NCBI GenBank assembly: GCA_963834405.1
Contig: CAWIBX010000003.1
Coordinates: 372,001-436,000 of the forward strand
Reading direction: 5' to 3'
Length of the DNA: 64,000 bases
Origin: Bog-473 sp963834405
GTDB lineage: Bacteria; Actinomycetota; Acidimicrobiia; Acidimicrobiales; RAAP-2
The translations under genes were made by a program, and so were the position numbers. Position 1 is the first letter of the stretch, and each line of letters opens with the position of its first letter. The notes under the pieces were generated by a model. The model saw nothing but the letters and a program-made list of their open reading frames with translations. It searched no databases and was not told the origin of the DNA. Of this stretch, positions 50,176 to 59,140 are shown piece by piece.

Positions 50176-50496
50176 GTGGCCACCAAGACCAAGGGACCGG
50201 GCGGCGCGTCCCGCAAAGGCAAGTCGGCGACCGGCCGGACCTCGACATCGAAGATCGGGCGGTACAAGTCGCCCGAGGAGAGCGGCCGGTACACCGCCCC
50301 CATCCCCAAGAGCGTGCGCCACAGCCCGCGCTGGTTCGGCGCGCTGATCCTGATCCTGTTGATCGGAGGCGTGGCGGTCATCACCGTCAACTACCTGGGC
50401 CATCTCCCCTTCGCCGCCCACGGTTCGCCGTGGGGCCTGGTGGTCGGGCTGGGCATGATCTTCTCGGGCTTCCTGCTGGCAACGCGCTACCACTAG
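50176..50496 (+). CDS. crgA: Cell division protein CrgA
   Basis: 106 residues from GTG 50176. A Lys/Ser/Gly-rich cytoplasmic N-terminus precedes two membrane segments ('FGALILILLIGGVAVITVNY' and 'GLVVGLGMIFSGFLLATRY'), the CrgA layout. CrgA is an actinobacterial divisome and peptidoglycan-synthase scaffold. Gene order trpG-crgA, divergent, equals that of mycobacteria (Rv0013, Rv0011c). The N-terminal extension is longer than usual. Confidence 0.88.
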   Translation: MATKTKGPGGASRKGKSATGRTSTSKIGRYKSPEESGRYTAPIPKSVRHSPRWFGALILILLIGGVAVITVNYLGHLPFAAHGSPWGLVVGLGMIFSGFLLATRYH

Positions 50497-50584
50497 GCAC
50501 CGGGACCGGGGACCGGCGTCGGCGGCCTCGCCTTCAGCTCACCGCACGGTTGCCGGCCCCGCCCATCCGGGTAGGACGGGTGCG

Positions 50585-51367
50585 ATGCCCGTTCTGATCG
50601 GCACCTCCGGCTGGCAGTACGCGGACTGGCGCCGGCGCTTCTATCCCGGGGGGTTGGCCCAGTCGAAGTGGCTCGAGCACTACTCCTCGCACTTCGACAC
50701 GGTCGAGCTCAACAACTCGTTCTACCGGCTGCCCGACGAGGACACGTTCGCGCGCTGGCGCGCCGCGACGCCCGCGCACTTCGTGTTCAGCGTCAAGGCG
50801 AGCCGGTACCTCACCCATGTCCGCCGCCTGAAGGACCCTGAGGAGCCCGTCCAGCGCCTGATGGCGCACGCCGGAAAGCTGGGACCCAAGCTTGGACCTG
50901 TCCTCGTGCAGCTGCCCGCCAACCTGCAACGCGACGTCGCCGCGCTCGAGGCGGTGCTGGCCGCATTCCCCCGGCATGTCCGCATCGCGTTCGAGCCTCG
51001 CCACGACTCGTGGTTCGTCGAAGAGGTCACGGACGTCCTGCGCGCCCACGACGCCGCGCTGTGCCTGATCGACCGCCCCGGCGCCAAGGCACCGGTGTTG
51101 CGGACGGCCCGCTGGGGCTATCTGCGCTTCCACGAGGGCCGCGCCACCCCGAAGCCCTGCTACGGGCGGGCCGCCCTGCGCACGTGGGCTGAGCGCCTGG
51201 CGGACCTGTGGTCGCCGGGCGAGGACGTCTACGCCTACTTCAACAACGACCGCGGCGGCTGTGCAGTCCGCGACGCTCATCGGTTCGCCCTTGCCGCAAC
51301 GGCAGCCGGACTCGTCCCGTCGACCGTGCCGAGTGCCCGCGAGGCGGGAACCCCGGGACCGGCCTGA
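50585..51367 (+). CDS. DUF72 family protein (YecE type)
   Basis: 260 residues with the DUF72 TIM-barrel features: 'LIGTSGWQYADWRRRFYPGG', 'FDTVELNNSFYRLPDEDTFA', 'HFVFSVKASRYLTHVRRL', 'VRIAFEPRHDSWF' and 'YAYFNNDRGGCAVRDA'. The fold resembles metal-dependent endonuclease IV/xylose isomerase barrels; the biochemical function is unsettled in general. Start ATG 50585 is 9 nt before the conserved block. It stands alone. Confidence 0.88.
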   Translation: MPVLIGTSGWQYADWRRRFYPGGLAQSKWLEHYSSHFDTVELNNSFYRLPDEDTFARWRAATPAHFVFSVKASRYLTHVRRLKDPEEPVQRLMAHAGKLGPKLGPVLVQLPANLQRDVAALEAVLAAFPRHVRIAFEPRHDSWFVEEVTDVLRAHDAALCLIDRPGAKAPVLRTARWGYLRFHEGRATPKPCYGRAALRTWAERLADLWSPGEDVYAYFNNDRGGCAVRDAHRFALAATAAGLVPSTVPSAREAGTPGPA

Positions 51368-51835
51368 CTGCCCGCAGGCCTCGGCGCACGGGGGAACGCG
51401 CCGCCGCCCTTGTTCGGAGCGTCCCCGAAGGGAGGGGCGGCTGGAAAAGCATAAACATCCATCGTTATACTTTTTGCAGAGCGACACCCCTGGGGAACGG
51501 ACCGTCGGCACCCTCGGAGGACGGACCGTCGGCGGACGAACGTCCGAATCGACCACCGACCCACACCCCGCACCAACAGTCCCCGCGCATCGGGTCCCAA
51601 CAGCTCTGAAGACGTGGCGACCCGTGTTTGACCAGCCTGCCGGGTGGGCATGGAAAACGGCAGCGCCCAACCTGGCCAGGGGGCTGGCGCATACAAGCCA
51701 CTTCCAAAGGCCTCTCACAGCGAAGCGACGCAACACCAACCGAAACAGGAACAGGAACCAGCCACCAAGGGAGGCGCCGATGCCGTGTCTCCTCGGCGGC
51801 GGGCCTGCGACCCGGCCGGCCTCCCTGCTCCCCGC
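51368..51835. other. 468-nt intergenic region with palindromes and an AT-rich patch
   Basis: No convincing gene. An AT-rich patch (about 51440-51480) contains TATACT and a T-run. ACGGACCGTCGGC occurs twice (51497-51509 and 51521-51533), each containing the odd palindrome ACGG-A-CCGT, and the second is followed by CGGACG-AA-CGTCCG (51533-51546). Three linked dyads look like regulator sites. The last part (51640-51835) lies downstream of the thiolase gene. Confidence 0.5.
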
Positions 51836-53014
51836 TCAGCCCAGGCGCTCGATGATGGTCGCGTTGGCCAGCCCGCCACCCTCGCACATGGTGAGCAGCC
51901 CCCAGCGGCCGTTCGTCCGCTCCAGCTCGTTGAGGAGCGTCGCCATGAGCTTGCCGCCCGAGGCGCCCAGCGGGTGACCCAAGGCGATGGCCCCGCCGTT
52001 GGGGTTCACGATCTCCATGTTCGGGTGGTGCTCCTTTTCCCACGCGAGCACCACGGAGGCGAAGGCCTCGTTGATCTCCACCACGTCAATGTCGTCGAGC
52101 GTGAGCTTGGCCCGCTCGAGCACCGCGGTCGTCGCCGGGATCGGGCCCGTGAGCATCGTCACCGGGTCGACCCCGGCCAGCGCGAAGGCGTGGAAGCGGG
52201 CCCGTGGCCGCAGCCCGAGCGCGTTCGCCTTCTCCTCGCTCATGATGAGCACGGCCGAGGAGCCGTCGGTGATCTGCGAGGAGTTGCCCGCGGTGATCTT
52301 GCCGTCCTCCTTGAAGGCCGGCTTCAGGTTGGCCAGCGTCTCGACCGTCGAGTCCGGCCGGATCCCCTCGTCGGCCGCGAAGATCTCGTCGGTGTCCTTG
52401 CCCTCGTCGTCACGCACCGGCACGGGGATGATCTCGTTCTCGAAACGGCCCTCCTCGGTGGCCCGGGCCGCCCGGTGATGGCTCTGGACCGAGAAGGCGT
52501 CGAGCTCCTCGCGGGAGATACCCCACTGGTCGGCGATCATCTCGGCGCCGATGCCCTGGCCGACCAAGCCGCCGCGCTCCGCGTAGCGGGCCATCACCCG
52601 GGGGCCGAAGGGGAACCCGTACTCGCGCACGACCGAGGACCCCATGGGGGTGTGGGTCATGCTCTCGATCCCACCGGCGACGGCGATGTCGTACGCCCCG
52701 GCGATGACGCCCTGGGCCGCGAAGTGGATCGCCTGCTGCGACGAACCGCACTGGCGGTCGACGGAGGTGGCGGGCACGGACTCGGGCCAGCCGGCGGCCA
52801 GGACCGCGTTGCGTCCCACGTTGAGCGACTGCTCCGAGACCTGCATGACGCAGCCCATGACCACGTCGTCGACCAGCGCCGGGTCGAGCTTGTTGCGCTC
52901 GGCGAGGGCCTTGAGCGACTCGGAGGCCAGGTCCACGGCGTGCCAGCCCCGAAGCTTCCCGTTGCGCTTCCCGCCGGCGGTCCGGACGGCGTCGACGATG
53001 ACGGCGGTGGTCAT
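51836..53014 (-). CDS. Acetyl-CoA acetyltransferase (thiolase)
   Basis: 392 residues from ATG 53014. The acyl-accepting Cys lies in 'VDRQCGSSQQAIHFAAQG', the His in 'GGAIALGHPLGASGGKLM', and the second Cys in 'LTMCEGGGLANATI'. It is of the FadA/AtoB type, acting in fatty-acid beta-oxidation or acetoacetyl-CoA formation. 'AGNSSQITDGSSAVLIMSE' is typical. It is divergent from a thioesterase gene (148 bp apart). Confidence 0.93.
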   Translation of the reverse strand: MTTAVIVDAVRTAGGKRNGKLRGWHAVDLASESLKALAERNKLDPALVDDVVMGCVMQVSEQSLNVGRNAVLAAGWPESVPATSVDRQCGSSQQAIHFAAQGVIAGAYDIAVAGGIESMTHTPMGSSVVREYGFPFGPRVMARYAERGGLVGQGIGAEMIADQWGISREELDAFSVQSHHRAARATEEGRFENEIIPVPVRDDEGKDTDEIFAADEGIRPDSTVETLANLKPAFKEDGKITAGNSSQITDGSSAVLIMSEEKANALGLRPRARFHAFALAGVDPVTMLTGPIPATTAVLERAKLTLDDIDVVEINEAFASVVLAWEKEHHPNMEIVNPNGGAIALGHPLGASGGKLMATLLNELERTNGRWGLLTMCEGGGLANATIIERLG

Positions 53015-53162
53015 GGTTTCTCCTTCCAATTCCGGCGGGCCGCTCCCTGCCGGTTCAGAACAAATGCCATCCTACCTGGGCGCGCCCGGGGCACCATTTG
53101 GCCCCCGACCAGGGACGGGACCGCTGGGGCCCGGGTGCGGGCGCATTAGGGTCGGCGAGGAC

Positions 53163-53636
53163 ATGGTCAAGGACATGGACCGGTGGCTGGGCGACGGCGG
53201 CATGCCCATCATCGACGTCGTCGGCGGGGCGTTCACCGACTACGGGGTGGACGGCGAGGACCTGGGCTGGGTGGCCGGCACGTTCAGCCCCACCGAGCTG
53301 GCCTGCAACCCGCACGGGGTCACCCAGGCCGGGGTTCACTCGCTGCTCCTCGATGCGTGCATGAACTTCGCCATCAACGCCGCCCTCCCGGGCAAGGCGC
53401 GCACCCGCGGCACCCTCGAGATGAAGACGGAGTGCATGCGGCCGGCCCTCAAGGGGAACGACTACGTGCTGCGGGGCGAGGTGGTGCGCATGGCGAAGCA
53501 GGTCGCCTACGGCGAGGCCACCATGCGCGACGCCGAGGGCACGCTTGTCAGCCGGGCCACCGGGACCTTTCTGTTGCATCGTCCCGACCCCGCAGACTTC
53601 GCCCCCTCCGGCCCGGGCGCCGACCCCGCCGGCTGA
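53163..53636 (+). CDS. PaaI-type hotdog thioesterase
   Basis: 157 residues from ATG 53163. The hotdog core shows 'ELACNPHGVTQAGVHSLLLD' and 'ACMNFAINAALPGKARTRGT', with 'GEATMRDAEGTLVSRATGTF' as the last strands. It likely hydrolyses acyl-CoA thioesters. The reading frame remains open upstream; the first ATG of the domain is used. Its neighbour, the divergent thiolase, fits an acyl-CoA setting. Exact substrate unknown. Confidence 0.8.
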   Translation: MVKDMDRWLGDGGMPIIDVVGGAFTDYGVDGEDLGWVAGTFSPTELACNPHGVTQAGVHSLLLDACMNFAINAALPGKARTRGTLEMKTECMRPALKGNDYVLRGEVVRMAKQVAYGEATMRDAEGTLVSRATGTFLLHRPDPADFAPSGPGADPAG

Positions 53637-54411
53637 CCCCTACCGGGTCCCCCGGCCCGGGCCCGGCGTCTGCCTCGTCTGTTGCGGCCCGGCGCCGCCC
53701 TCCGACGCCCTGTGTTTCGCGTGCCGCACGGTGGCGGCACGTCTCGGCCTGCCGCTGGCGCCGGTCCTGCCGGTGCGGTTGTGCCCCCTGCCGGGGCCGC
53801 TCTACGGGGTGCTCATGGGCTACAAGGAGTCGCCCATCGTGGAGGCGCGCCGGCGCTTCGCACCCCTCGTGCGCGACCTGCTGGCGTCGTTCCTGACCGC
53901 CCACGGCGCCTGCGTGGCCGCGGCCGTGGGTGGCCCCGTCGGCCACGTCCTCGCCGTCCCCTCGACCGCCCGCCCCGACGGCCCGCCCTTGGCGGCGCTG
54001 CCCGGGCTTCCTGCGGCCGTGCGGTCGGCCCTCGACGGCGCGTCCTGGGCACCCAATCTTCTGCGCCGTCGGCCGGCCGTGGACGTCGGCCACATGCGGC
54101 CCGACGGGCGCGCCTTCGGGCTGGCGCCGCCGACGCGGGAGACGCCCACCACCACCACCCTCCGCGCCAGCCGCGCCCTCCTGCTCGATGACACCTACGT
54201 CAGCGGCGCCCGCGCCCAGAGCGCGGCGGCGGCCTTGCGCCATGCCGGCGTGGCGTCAGTGGTGATCGTGCCCGTCGGACGGGTGCTGCGCCCCGATCGC
54301 TCCGCCCTCCACGCCGCGTTCCTGCGCGCCCACCGTGCCGCGACCCGTTCCAGCCCGTCCGGCGTGGACACTTGCGCCCGTTGCGTTCAGGCGCCCACGT
54401 CCACCGAGTAG
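53545..54411 (+). CDS. ComF-like phosphoribosyltransferase
   Basis: About 288 residues if started at TTG 53545, overlapping the thioesterase by 92 nt. The protein-like part begins near 53640. A Cys cluster ('VCLVCCGPAPPSDALCFACR') is a zinc ribbon; the PRPP loop is 'ALLLDDTYVSGARAQSAAAA'. ComF proteins act in DNA uptake and related processes, and actinobacterial relatives are of unknown role. No ATG or GTG lies near 53640, so the start is unresolved: either the TTG or a sequence error. It ends 25 nt inside the convergent SDR gene. Confidence 0.7.
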   Translation: MSAGPPGPFCCIVPTPQTSPPPARAPTPPADPYRVPRPGPGVCLVCCGPAPPSDALCFACRTVAARLGLPLAPVLPVRLCPLPGPLYGVLMGYKESPIVEARRRFAPLVRDLLASFLTAHGACVAAAVGGPVGHVLAVPSTARPDGPPLAALPGLPAAVRSALDGASWAPNLLRRRPAVDVGHMRPDGRAFGLAPPTRETPTTTTLRASRALLLDDTYVSGARAQSAAAALRHAGVASVVIVPVGRVLRPDRSALHAAFLRAHRAATRSSPSGVDTCARCVQAPTSTE

Positions 54412-55415
54412 CGCACGCCGGTGAGCGTCTCCGACGCGGCCCACAACCACACCGCCGCATCGGCGTCGCGGGCGTGGCGCGACGGCCGGTCCACCCTTGG
54501 CGGCCCCGCCATCCCGAACCAGCGCGCCGGCCCGATGAACTGCCCGTTGTGCACGTGTCGCGAGGTCGCGGCACAGAGGACGGGGAGGGCACCGGCCGCC
54601 GCCGACTGCCCGAACGTCCTTCCGGCGGTGCGGGCGAGCCTCCGCCGTACCCGGCTGCGGCCCAGGGCGGCGCCGTTGCCGGCCAGGTTGCTCCTCGTCC
54701 ACCCCGGGTGGGCGGCCAGGGCGGCCGTCCCCAGTCCCGCCTGGGCCAGGCGCCGGCTCAGCTCCGCCGTGAACAGGAGGTTGGCCAGTTTGGTGGTCCC
54801 GTACTCGACCCAGGTGTTGCGTGGCGCGGTCCCGGCCAGGTCGTCGGGGCGCAGGCGCCCCACCCGGTGCATGTGCGAGCTCACGGTGACCACGCGGGAG
54901 CGCGCGGTGGTGACGATGCGGTCCAGCAGCAGGCCGGTCAACGCAAAGTGACCCAGGTGGTTGGTCGCCATCTGCAGCTCGAAGCCGTCGGCCGTCTGCC
55001 GGTAGGGCGTGCCCATGACGCCGGCGTTGTTGACGAGGAGGTCGAGGCGGGCGTGTGTGCCCAGGAAGGCTGCCGCCGCCTCGCGCACCGAGCCCAGGTC
55101 GGCCAGGTCCAGCGGGAGGATCGCCAGGGAGCAGTCGTCGAGGTCCTTGTCCAGCTCGTCGTAGGTCCGCCGGGCGCGCTCCTCGTCCCGGCAGGCCAGG
55201 ACCACGTGGGCGCCATGCGCGGCCAGCGCGCGCGCCGTCTGGTAGCCGATGCCACTGTTGGCGCCCGTCACCAGCGCGACCCGTCCCGTCTGGTCACCGA
55301 TGTCGTCGGCGCTCCACGCCGCCCGCGCCGGCTTAGCAGCGACGGCGGCCGCGCCCGCGGTGCCGGCGGCGCTGTCCGCCGCCCGGTCCGACTCGATCAT
55401 GCGCACACCCGCCAA
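54387..55415 (-). CDS. Short-chain dehydrogenase/reductase, retinol-dehydrogenase-like
   Basis: 342 residues. Coenzyme-binding 'ALVTGANSGIGYQTARALAA', 'LDLLVNNAGVM', the catalytic serine in 'RVVTVSSHMHRVG', and Tyr/Lys in 'VEYGTTKLANLLF'. A 35-residue Ala-rich N-terminal extension precedes the fold (Met 6 is an alternative start). NAD(P)-dependent alcohol or carbonyl conversion is expected; substrate unknown. It is followed upstream by a pirin gene on the same strand after a 39-nt gap with a hexamer repeat. Confidence 0.88.
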   Translation of the reverse strand: MAGVRMIESDRAADSAAGTAGAAAVAAKPARAAWSADDIGDQTGRVALVTGANSGIGYQTARALAAHGAHVVLACRDEERARRTYDELDKDLDDCSLAILPLDLADLGSVREAAAAFLGTHARLDLLVNNAGVMGTPYRQTADGFELQMATNHLGHFALTGLLLDRIVTTARSRVVTVSSHMHRVGRLRPDDLAGTAPRNTWVEYGTTKLANLLFTAELSRRLAQAGLGTAALAAHPGWTRSNLAGNGAALGRSRVRRRLARTAGRTFGQSAAAGALPVLCAATSRHVHNGQFIGPARWFGMAGPPRVDRPSRHARDADAAVWLWAASETLTGVRYSVDVGA

Positions 55416-55422
55416 AGCCTGT

Positions 55423-55446
55423 CTCCCGCTCCCGCTCCCGCTCCCG
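55423..55446. repeat. Four tandem CTCCCG hexamers
   Basis: (CTCCCG)4 at 55423-55446 in the gap between SDR and pirin genes. Similar simple CTCCC or GGGCTC tracts occur at 4790-4820 and 33468-33508. Confidence 0.8.
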
Positions 55447-55454
55447 CTCCGGGC

Positions 55455-56423
55455 TCAGGCGTTGCCGATGTGGTCCGCCGGCACCGTCCCGAGCTTGCCC
55501 GCCTGGAAGTCCTCGAAGGCCTGGGCGACCTCGTCACGCGTGTTCATGACGAAGGGGCCGTAGGCGTACACGGGCTCGCCGATGGGCTTGCCACCCAGGA
55601 CGAGCACGTCGAGCGCCGGGTGCCGCGACTCCTGGGCCGTGTCGGCACGGAGGACGAGCGCGTCACCGGCGCCGAAGACGGCGAGCTGTCCCGTGTGGAT
55701 GGGCTGGGCGTCGGGTCCCACGACGCCGTGCCCGGACAGCACGTACACGAGGGCGTTGAAATCACGCGGCCAGGGCAGCAGGAGCTCGGCCCCCGGCTCC
55801 ACCGTGGCGTGCACCAGCGAGATCGGTGTGTGGGTCGACCCGGGTCCCGGGTGCCCGGCCACGTCGCCGGCGATGACCCGCACCAGCGCGCCGCCGTCGG
55901 GAGACGTCAAGAGCAGCACCTCGTCGCCCTCGATCGGTTGGTAACGCGGGTCGATCCACTTGTCCGCCGCCGGCAGGTTCACCCAGAGCTGGATGCCGTG
56001 GAACAGCCCACCGGTGGCGATCAGCTGCTCGGGCGGCCGCTCGATGTGCAGGATGCCCGAGCCGGCCGTCATCCACTGGGTCGACCCGTTCGTGATGACG
56101 CCGCCCCCGCCGATGGAGTCCTGGTGCTGCATGATGCCGTCGATCATGTAGGTGACGGTCTCGAAGCCGCGGTGCGGGTGCCAGGGCGTCCCCTTGGGCT
56201 CGCCCGGCCCGTACTCGACCTCGCCCATCTGGTCCATGTGGACGAAGGGATCGAGCTCGGCCATGGACGCACCGGCGAAGGCGCGCCGCACCGGGAAGCC
56301 CTCGCCCTCGAAGCTCGACGGCGCGTCGCTGACGCGGGTGACCGGCCGCAGGGTGACGCCCTCCCCGGCGGGAGTCTCTATCCGGGGCAGGGCCAGGTTG
56401 TCGGGAACGGTGACAGCGGGCAT
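55455..56423 (-). CDS. Pirin-family protein
   Basis: 322 residues from ATG 56423. The bicupin signature includes 'GTPWHPHRGFETVTYMIDG' (metal His pair), 'TAGSGILHIERPP' and 'HGIQLWVNLPAADKW', followed by a second cupin ('PGAELLLPWPRDFNALVYVL'). Bacterial pirins bind iron and some have quercetin 2,3-dioxygenase activity or affect metabolic enzymes. The start places 5 residues before the conserved 'PDNLALPR'. Role here unknown. Confidence 0.9.
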   Translation of the reverse strand: MPAVTVPDNLALPRIETPAGEGVTLRPVTRVSDAPSSFEGEGFPVRRAFAGASMAELDPFVHMDQMGEVEYGPGEPKGTPWHPHRGFETVTYMIDGIMQHQDSIGGGGVITNGSTQWMTAGSGILHIERPPEQLIATGGLFHGIQLWVNLPAADKWIDPRYQPIEGDEVLLLTSPDGGALVRVIAGDVAGHPGPGSTHTPISLVHATVEPGAELLLPWPRDFNALVYVLSGHGVVGPDAQPIHTGQLAVFGAGDALVLRADTAQESRHPALDVLVLGGKPIGEPVYAYGPFVMNTRDEVAQAFEDFQAGKLGTVPADHIGNA

Positions 56424-56547
56424 GGCGACCTCCAATGACTACGACACCTCTAAAACACGGCCGGGCCGTCTTCTGTTCCACCGGCCCCACCGGCGTCGGA
56501 CCGGGGCCGCCCGCGTCGGACCGGGCCCGCCCGCCTCGGGCGGGCCG

Positions 56548-57408
56548 TCAGCCGGCGTCGAGCCGCGAGACCTGCTCGGGGGTCAGTGCGACGTCGGCCG
56601 CCGCAGCCGACGCAACGGCGGTCTCCGGGCGGCTGCTCCCAGGGATGGGGATCACCCTGGAACCCTTGGCCAGCATCCAGGCCAGCGTGACCTGCTGGGG
56701 GCTGGCATCGACCTCGGACGCCACCGCGGCGAAGGCGGGATGGGCTCCCTCTATGGCGCCGGCCCGCCCGATGCCGCCGAGCGGGCTCCAGGGCAGGAAG
56801 GCGAGGCCCAGCGCCTGGCAGTGGGCCAGTTCGCCCTCAGACGAGCGGAAGCGGGGGGAGAACTGGTTCTGCACGCTGACCAGGCGGCCGCTCAGCACCC
56901 GCTGGGCCTCGTCGATCTGGGCCACGGTCGCGTTGGAGACCCCGGCCATCAGGATCTTCCCCTCGTCGAGCAGGTCGGCCAGGGCCCCGACGGAGTCCGC
57001 CCACGGGACGGTCGGGTCGGGCCGGTGGTACTGGTAGAGGCCGATCGCCTCGACGCCCAGGCGCTTGAGCGACGCCTCGGCGGCCTCCTTCACGTAGCGG
57101 GGGTCCCCGTGCACGGTCCAGCTGCCGTCGCCCGGCCGCCGGTGCCCGCCCTTGGTGGCGACGATCACGTCGTCGGTGGCGCCCCCGTACGACGCCAGCG
57201 CCTCGGCCACCAGCTCCTCACCGTGGCCGTGCTCCCGCACGCCGAGCGAGTAGGCGTCGGCGGTGTCGATGAGGGTGACGCCGGCATCGAGAGAGGCGTG
57301 GATGGTGGCGATGGCCTGCTTGCGACCGGGGCGCCCCTCAATGGACAGGGGCATCTCTCCCAGTCCGATGGCGTTCACGGTGCGGTCGCCGAGGGGGCGC
57401 TGCTGCAT
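56548..57408 (-). CDS. Aldo/keto reductase (second)
   Basis: 286 residues from ATG 57408 (MQQRPLGDRTVNAIGLG). The tetrad: Asp/Tyr in 'LIDTADAYSLGVREHGHGEE', Lys in 'VIVATKGGHRRPGDGSW', His in 'GLYQYHRPDPTVPWADS'. The end reads 'LAKGSRVIPIPGSSRPETAV'. It is a different subfamily from the reductase at 30842-31822. Substrate unknown. The gene ends just before a gap of 124 nt to the pirin gene. Confidence 0.9.
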   Translation of the reverse strand: MQQRPLGDRTVNAIGLGEMPLSIEGRPGRKQAIATIHASLDAGVTLIDTADAYSLGVREHGHGEELVAEALASYGGATDDVIVATKGGHRRPGDGSWTVHGDPRYVKEAAEASLKRLGVEAIGLYQYHRPDPTVPWADSVGALADLLDEGKILMAGVSNATVAQIDEAQRVLSGRLVSVQNQFSPRFRSSEGELAHCQALGLAFLPWSPLGGIGRAGAIEGAHPAFAAVASEVDASPQQVTLAWMLAKGSRVIPIPGSSRPETAVASAAAADVALTPEQVSRLDAG

Positions 57409-57421
57409 GCCAAACCGTCTA

Positions 57422-57709
57422 CTACCCGACCACGTGGAACGCAATCCGGTACAGGAGCGTGTCCGCATCGATGGGACCGGCGTGGGCGGCCCGGACGCGC
57501 AGGGCCTCGCGGTCGTGCTCGCCGGCCCGCCGGACGTCGGCGGCGCTGATGTCGGCGAAGCGCACGGTGTCGATGCGGTCGACCTCGATGGTGGCGCGCC
57601 CGACCTGGTAGCGCCCGCCCACCTTGACCTGGCGGCGGCGCCACAGGCGGAAGGTCACGGTGACGTCACCGGCTGCGACGTCGTCGCGGAGCTCCTTGCT
57701 GAATTGCAC
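57422..57709 (-). CDS. ASCH-domain-like small protein
   Basis: 95 residues. 'MQFSKELRDDVAAGDVTVTF' and 'RLWRRRQVKVGGRYQVG' with 'VDRIDTVRFADISAADVRRA' match the ASCH (PUA-like) pattern of a short beta-barrel that binds RNA or nucleic acid. It ends 'DADTLLYRIAFHVVG'. The assignment is by eye. It precedes the second aldo/keto reductase on the same strand, 13 nt apart, so they are probably co-transcribed. Confidence 0.65.
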   Translation of the reverse strand: MQFSKELRDDVAAGDVTVTFRLWRRRQVKVGGRYQVGRATIEVDRIDTVRFADISAADVRRAGEHDREALRVRAAHAGPIDADTLLYRIAFHVVG

Positions 57710-57745
57710 CGCCCCTGAGGCTACGAGGCGTTTCGGAGGCGGGGT

Positions 57746-58873
57746 CTAGCCGTACTGCCAGGCCCACACCCAGTCGATCTTGGTCGTGGCGGGGAGCGGG
57801 GTCGCGCCCGACTCGAAGGCGTTGCTGTCCACGCCCATCGCCGCGGTGAAGGCCAGGAAGAAGGGCTGGGTGAAGGGCTCGGGCGCCGTGTCGGGCCAGG
57901 TCAGTACGGCCCGTAGTTGTCGATGGTGCACGGCACGCCGTTGAAGTAGGTCTCGATGGTGGTCGGCGTCCAGAGAACGGCGTAGGTGTTGAACCGACCC
58001 GCGGTGGGGGTGCCCGACTCGCTGCAACCGTCGGAGCTGGCCTCGGGGTCGCTGGTCGAGCCCGGGAAGTGGTCGGCGGGGATATCGAGGTTCGGGTACT
58101 CGGAGTAGAACTCGCCGTAGTCGATTTCGCCGCTGCCGGGTCACGCGCCGTAGAGCGTCTCGTTCTCGGGGTAGAGCCAGAGCGTTTCCTGCAGGCCCTG
58201 CACGGTGGTCGGCGGCATTGCGGCCCGGACCTCGACGTAGCCGTACTTCTGGCTGAAGAGCTGGTAGGAGTCGACCATGCCGGCCTCATAGTCCGTCTCA
58301 GTGGACGATCCGGCGAGCTCGTTGCAGGTGAAATACGTGGGGGTCTGGACGATCGAGAGGTTCGGCGTCCCACCCGACTCGTTGATGGTGTCCGGGTTGT
58401 CCACGTAGCACGCCGACCCCCAAGAGCCCTCCGCCGGTCGTGTAGTTGCTGGCGCTCGTGAGCATCGGTTGCCACACCCTCGTGTCGAGCGAGGTGCCGT
58501 TGAACTCGTCGTCCAGGGTGCAGCTCCAGGCGCCATTGGGCGCGGCGACGGGCGGCGTGCTGTCGCCGCAGGGCCCGCCCGACGGGGTGTTGTCCGGGCC
58601 CGACCCGGGGGCCGGTGAGCTCGTCGTCGTGGTCGACGTCGACGAAGCGCACATGTTCAGCAGTGATTCGAGCATGTTGCACGGCGCGGTCGTGGTCGTC
58701 GTGGTCTCGTCAGTCGCCCGAACGGTCGCAGACTTGTCGGCTGCGAGGTGGGGCTGCCCGGAGGCCGGTCCGATGACGGCGACCAGGACGGCGGTGAGGA
58801 CGGTGAGGGCGGTAACCGTGATTCCGGCGACGACGCGCGGGGGTGGTCGTCCCTTGTGCTCGCTTGTGCCCAA
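57746..58873 (-). pseudogene. Glycoside hydrolase family 16 protein, disrupted three times
   Basis: Read on the minus strand: a membrane or signal segment ('VVAGITVTALTVLTAVLVAV'), a Thr/Ser/Pro linker, then the hydrolase start ('GAWSCTLDDEFNGTSLDTRV'). Near 58440 the frame shifts to 'CYVDNPDTINESGGTPNLSI' and runs to 'PENETLYGA', where TGA (58143-58141) replaces the Trp expected in YGAWPxSGEID. The same frame continues 'PGSGEIDYGEFYSEYPNLDI' with the catalytic ExDxxE, to a TGA at 57903-57901; the end ('PFTQPFFLAFTAAMGVDSNA') is in a third frame. A beta-glucanase-type extracellular enzyme when intact. Three hits indicate decay or poor sequence. Confidence 0.75.
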
Positions 58874-59140
58874 TGCGCTCTCCCCAGGCGTCGGTGCGGG
58901 CTACATGCCTCGTTGCTCCCCTTGGAAACCTGTGGTTGCACAAAATCTTGCCCCCGTTGTGGGGGCTCTCGCACCGGACGAGGCAGCTCCGAGGGGCCTG
59001 CAATTGCCATGTCACCAGGGCGGGTCGGGACTTTGGTCCTCTTTTTGACAGGGCAGGTGACGGGACCGATTTTGTGACGTAGTGTCTCCGCCCTAGTCAC
59101 AAGGTGACCGGCATAAGGACCAGGGAGGGAGGCCGGTTAC

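Noticed and set aside
52644..53162. Upstream extension of the thioesterase frame
   Set aside because: It runs antisense through thiolase coding sequence; the protein-like part begins at Met 53163.
57427..57440. parS-like CCACGTGGAAC
   Set aside because: Only the right half matches (10 of 14 core positions), it lies in the coding end of the ASCH gene, and is distant from the true pair.
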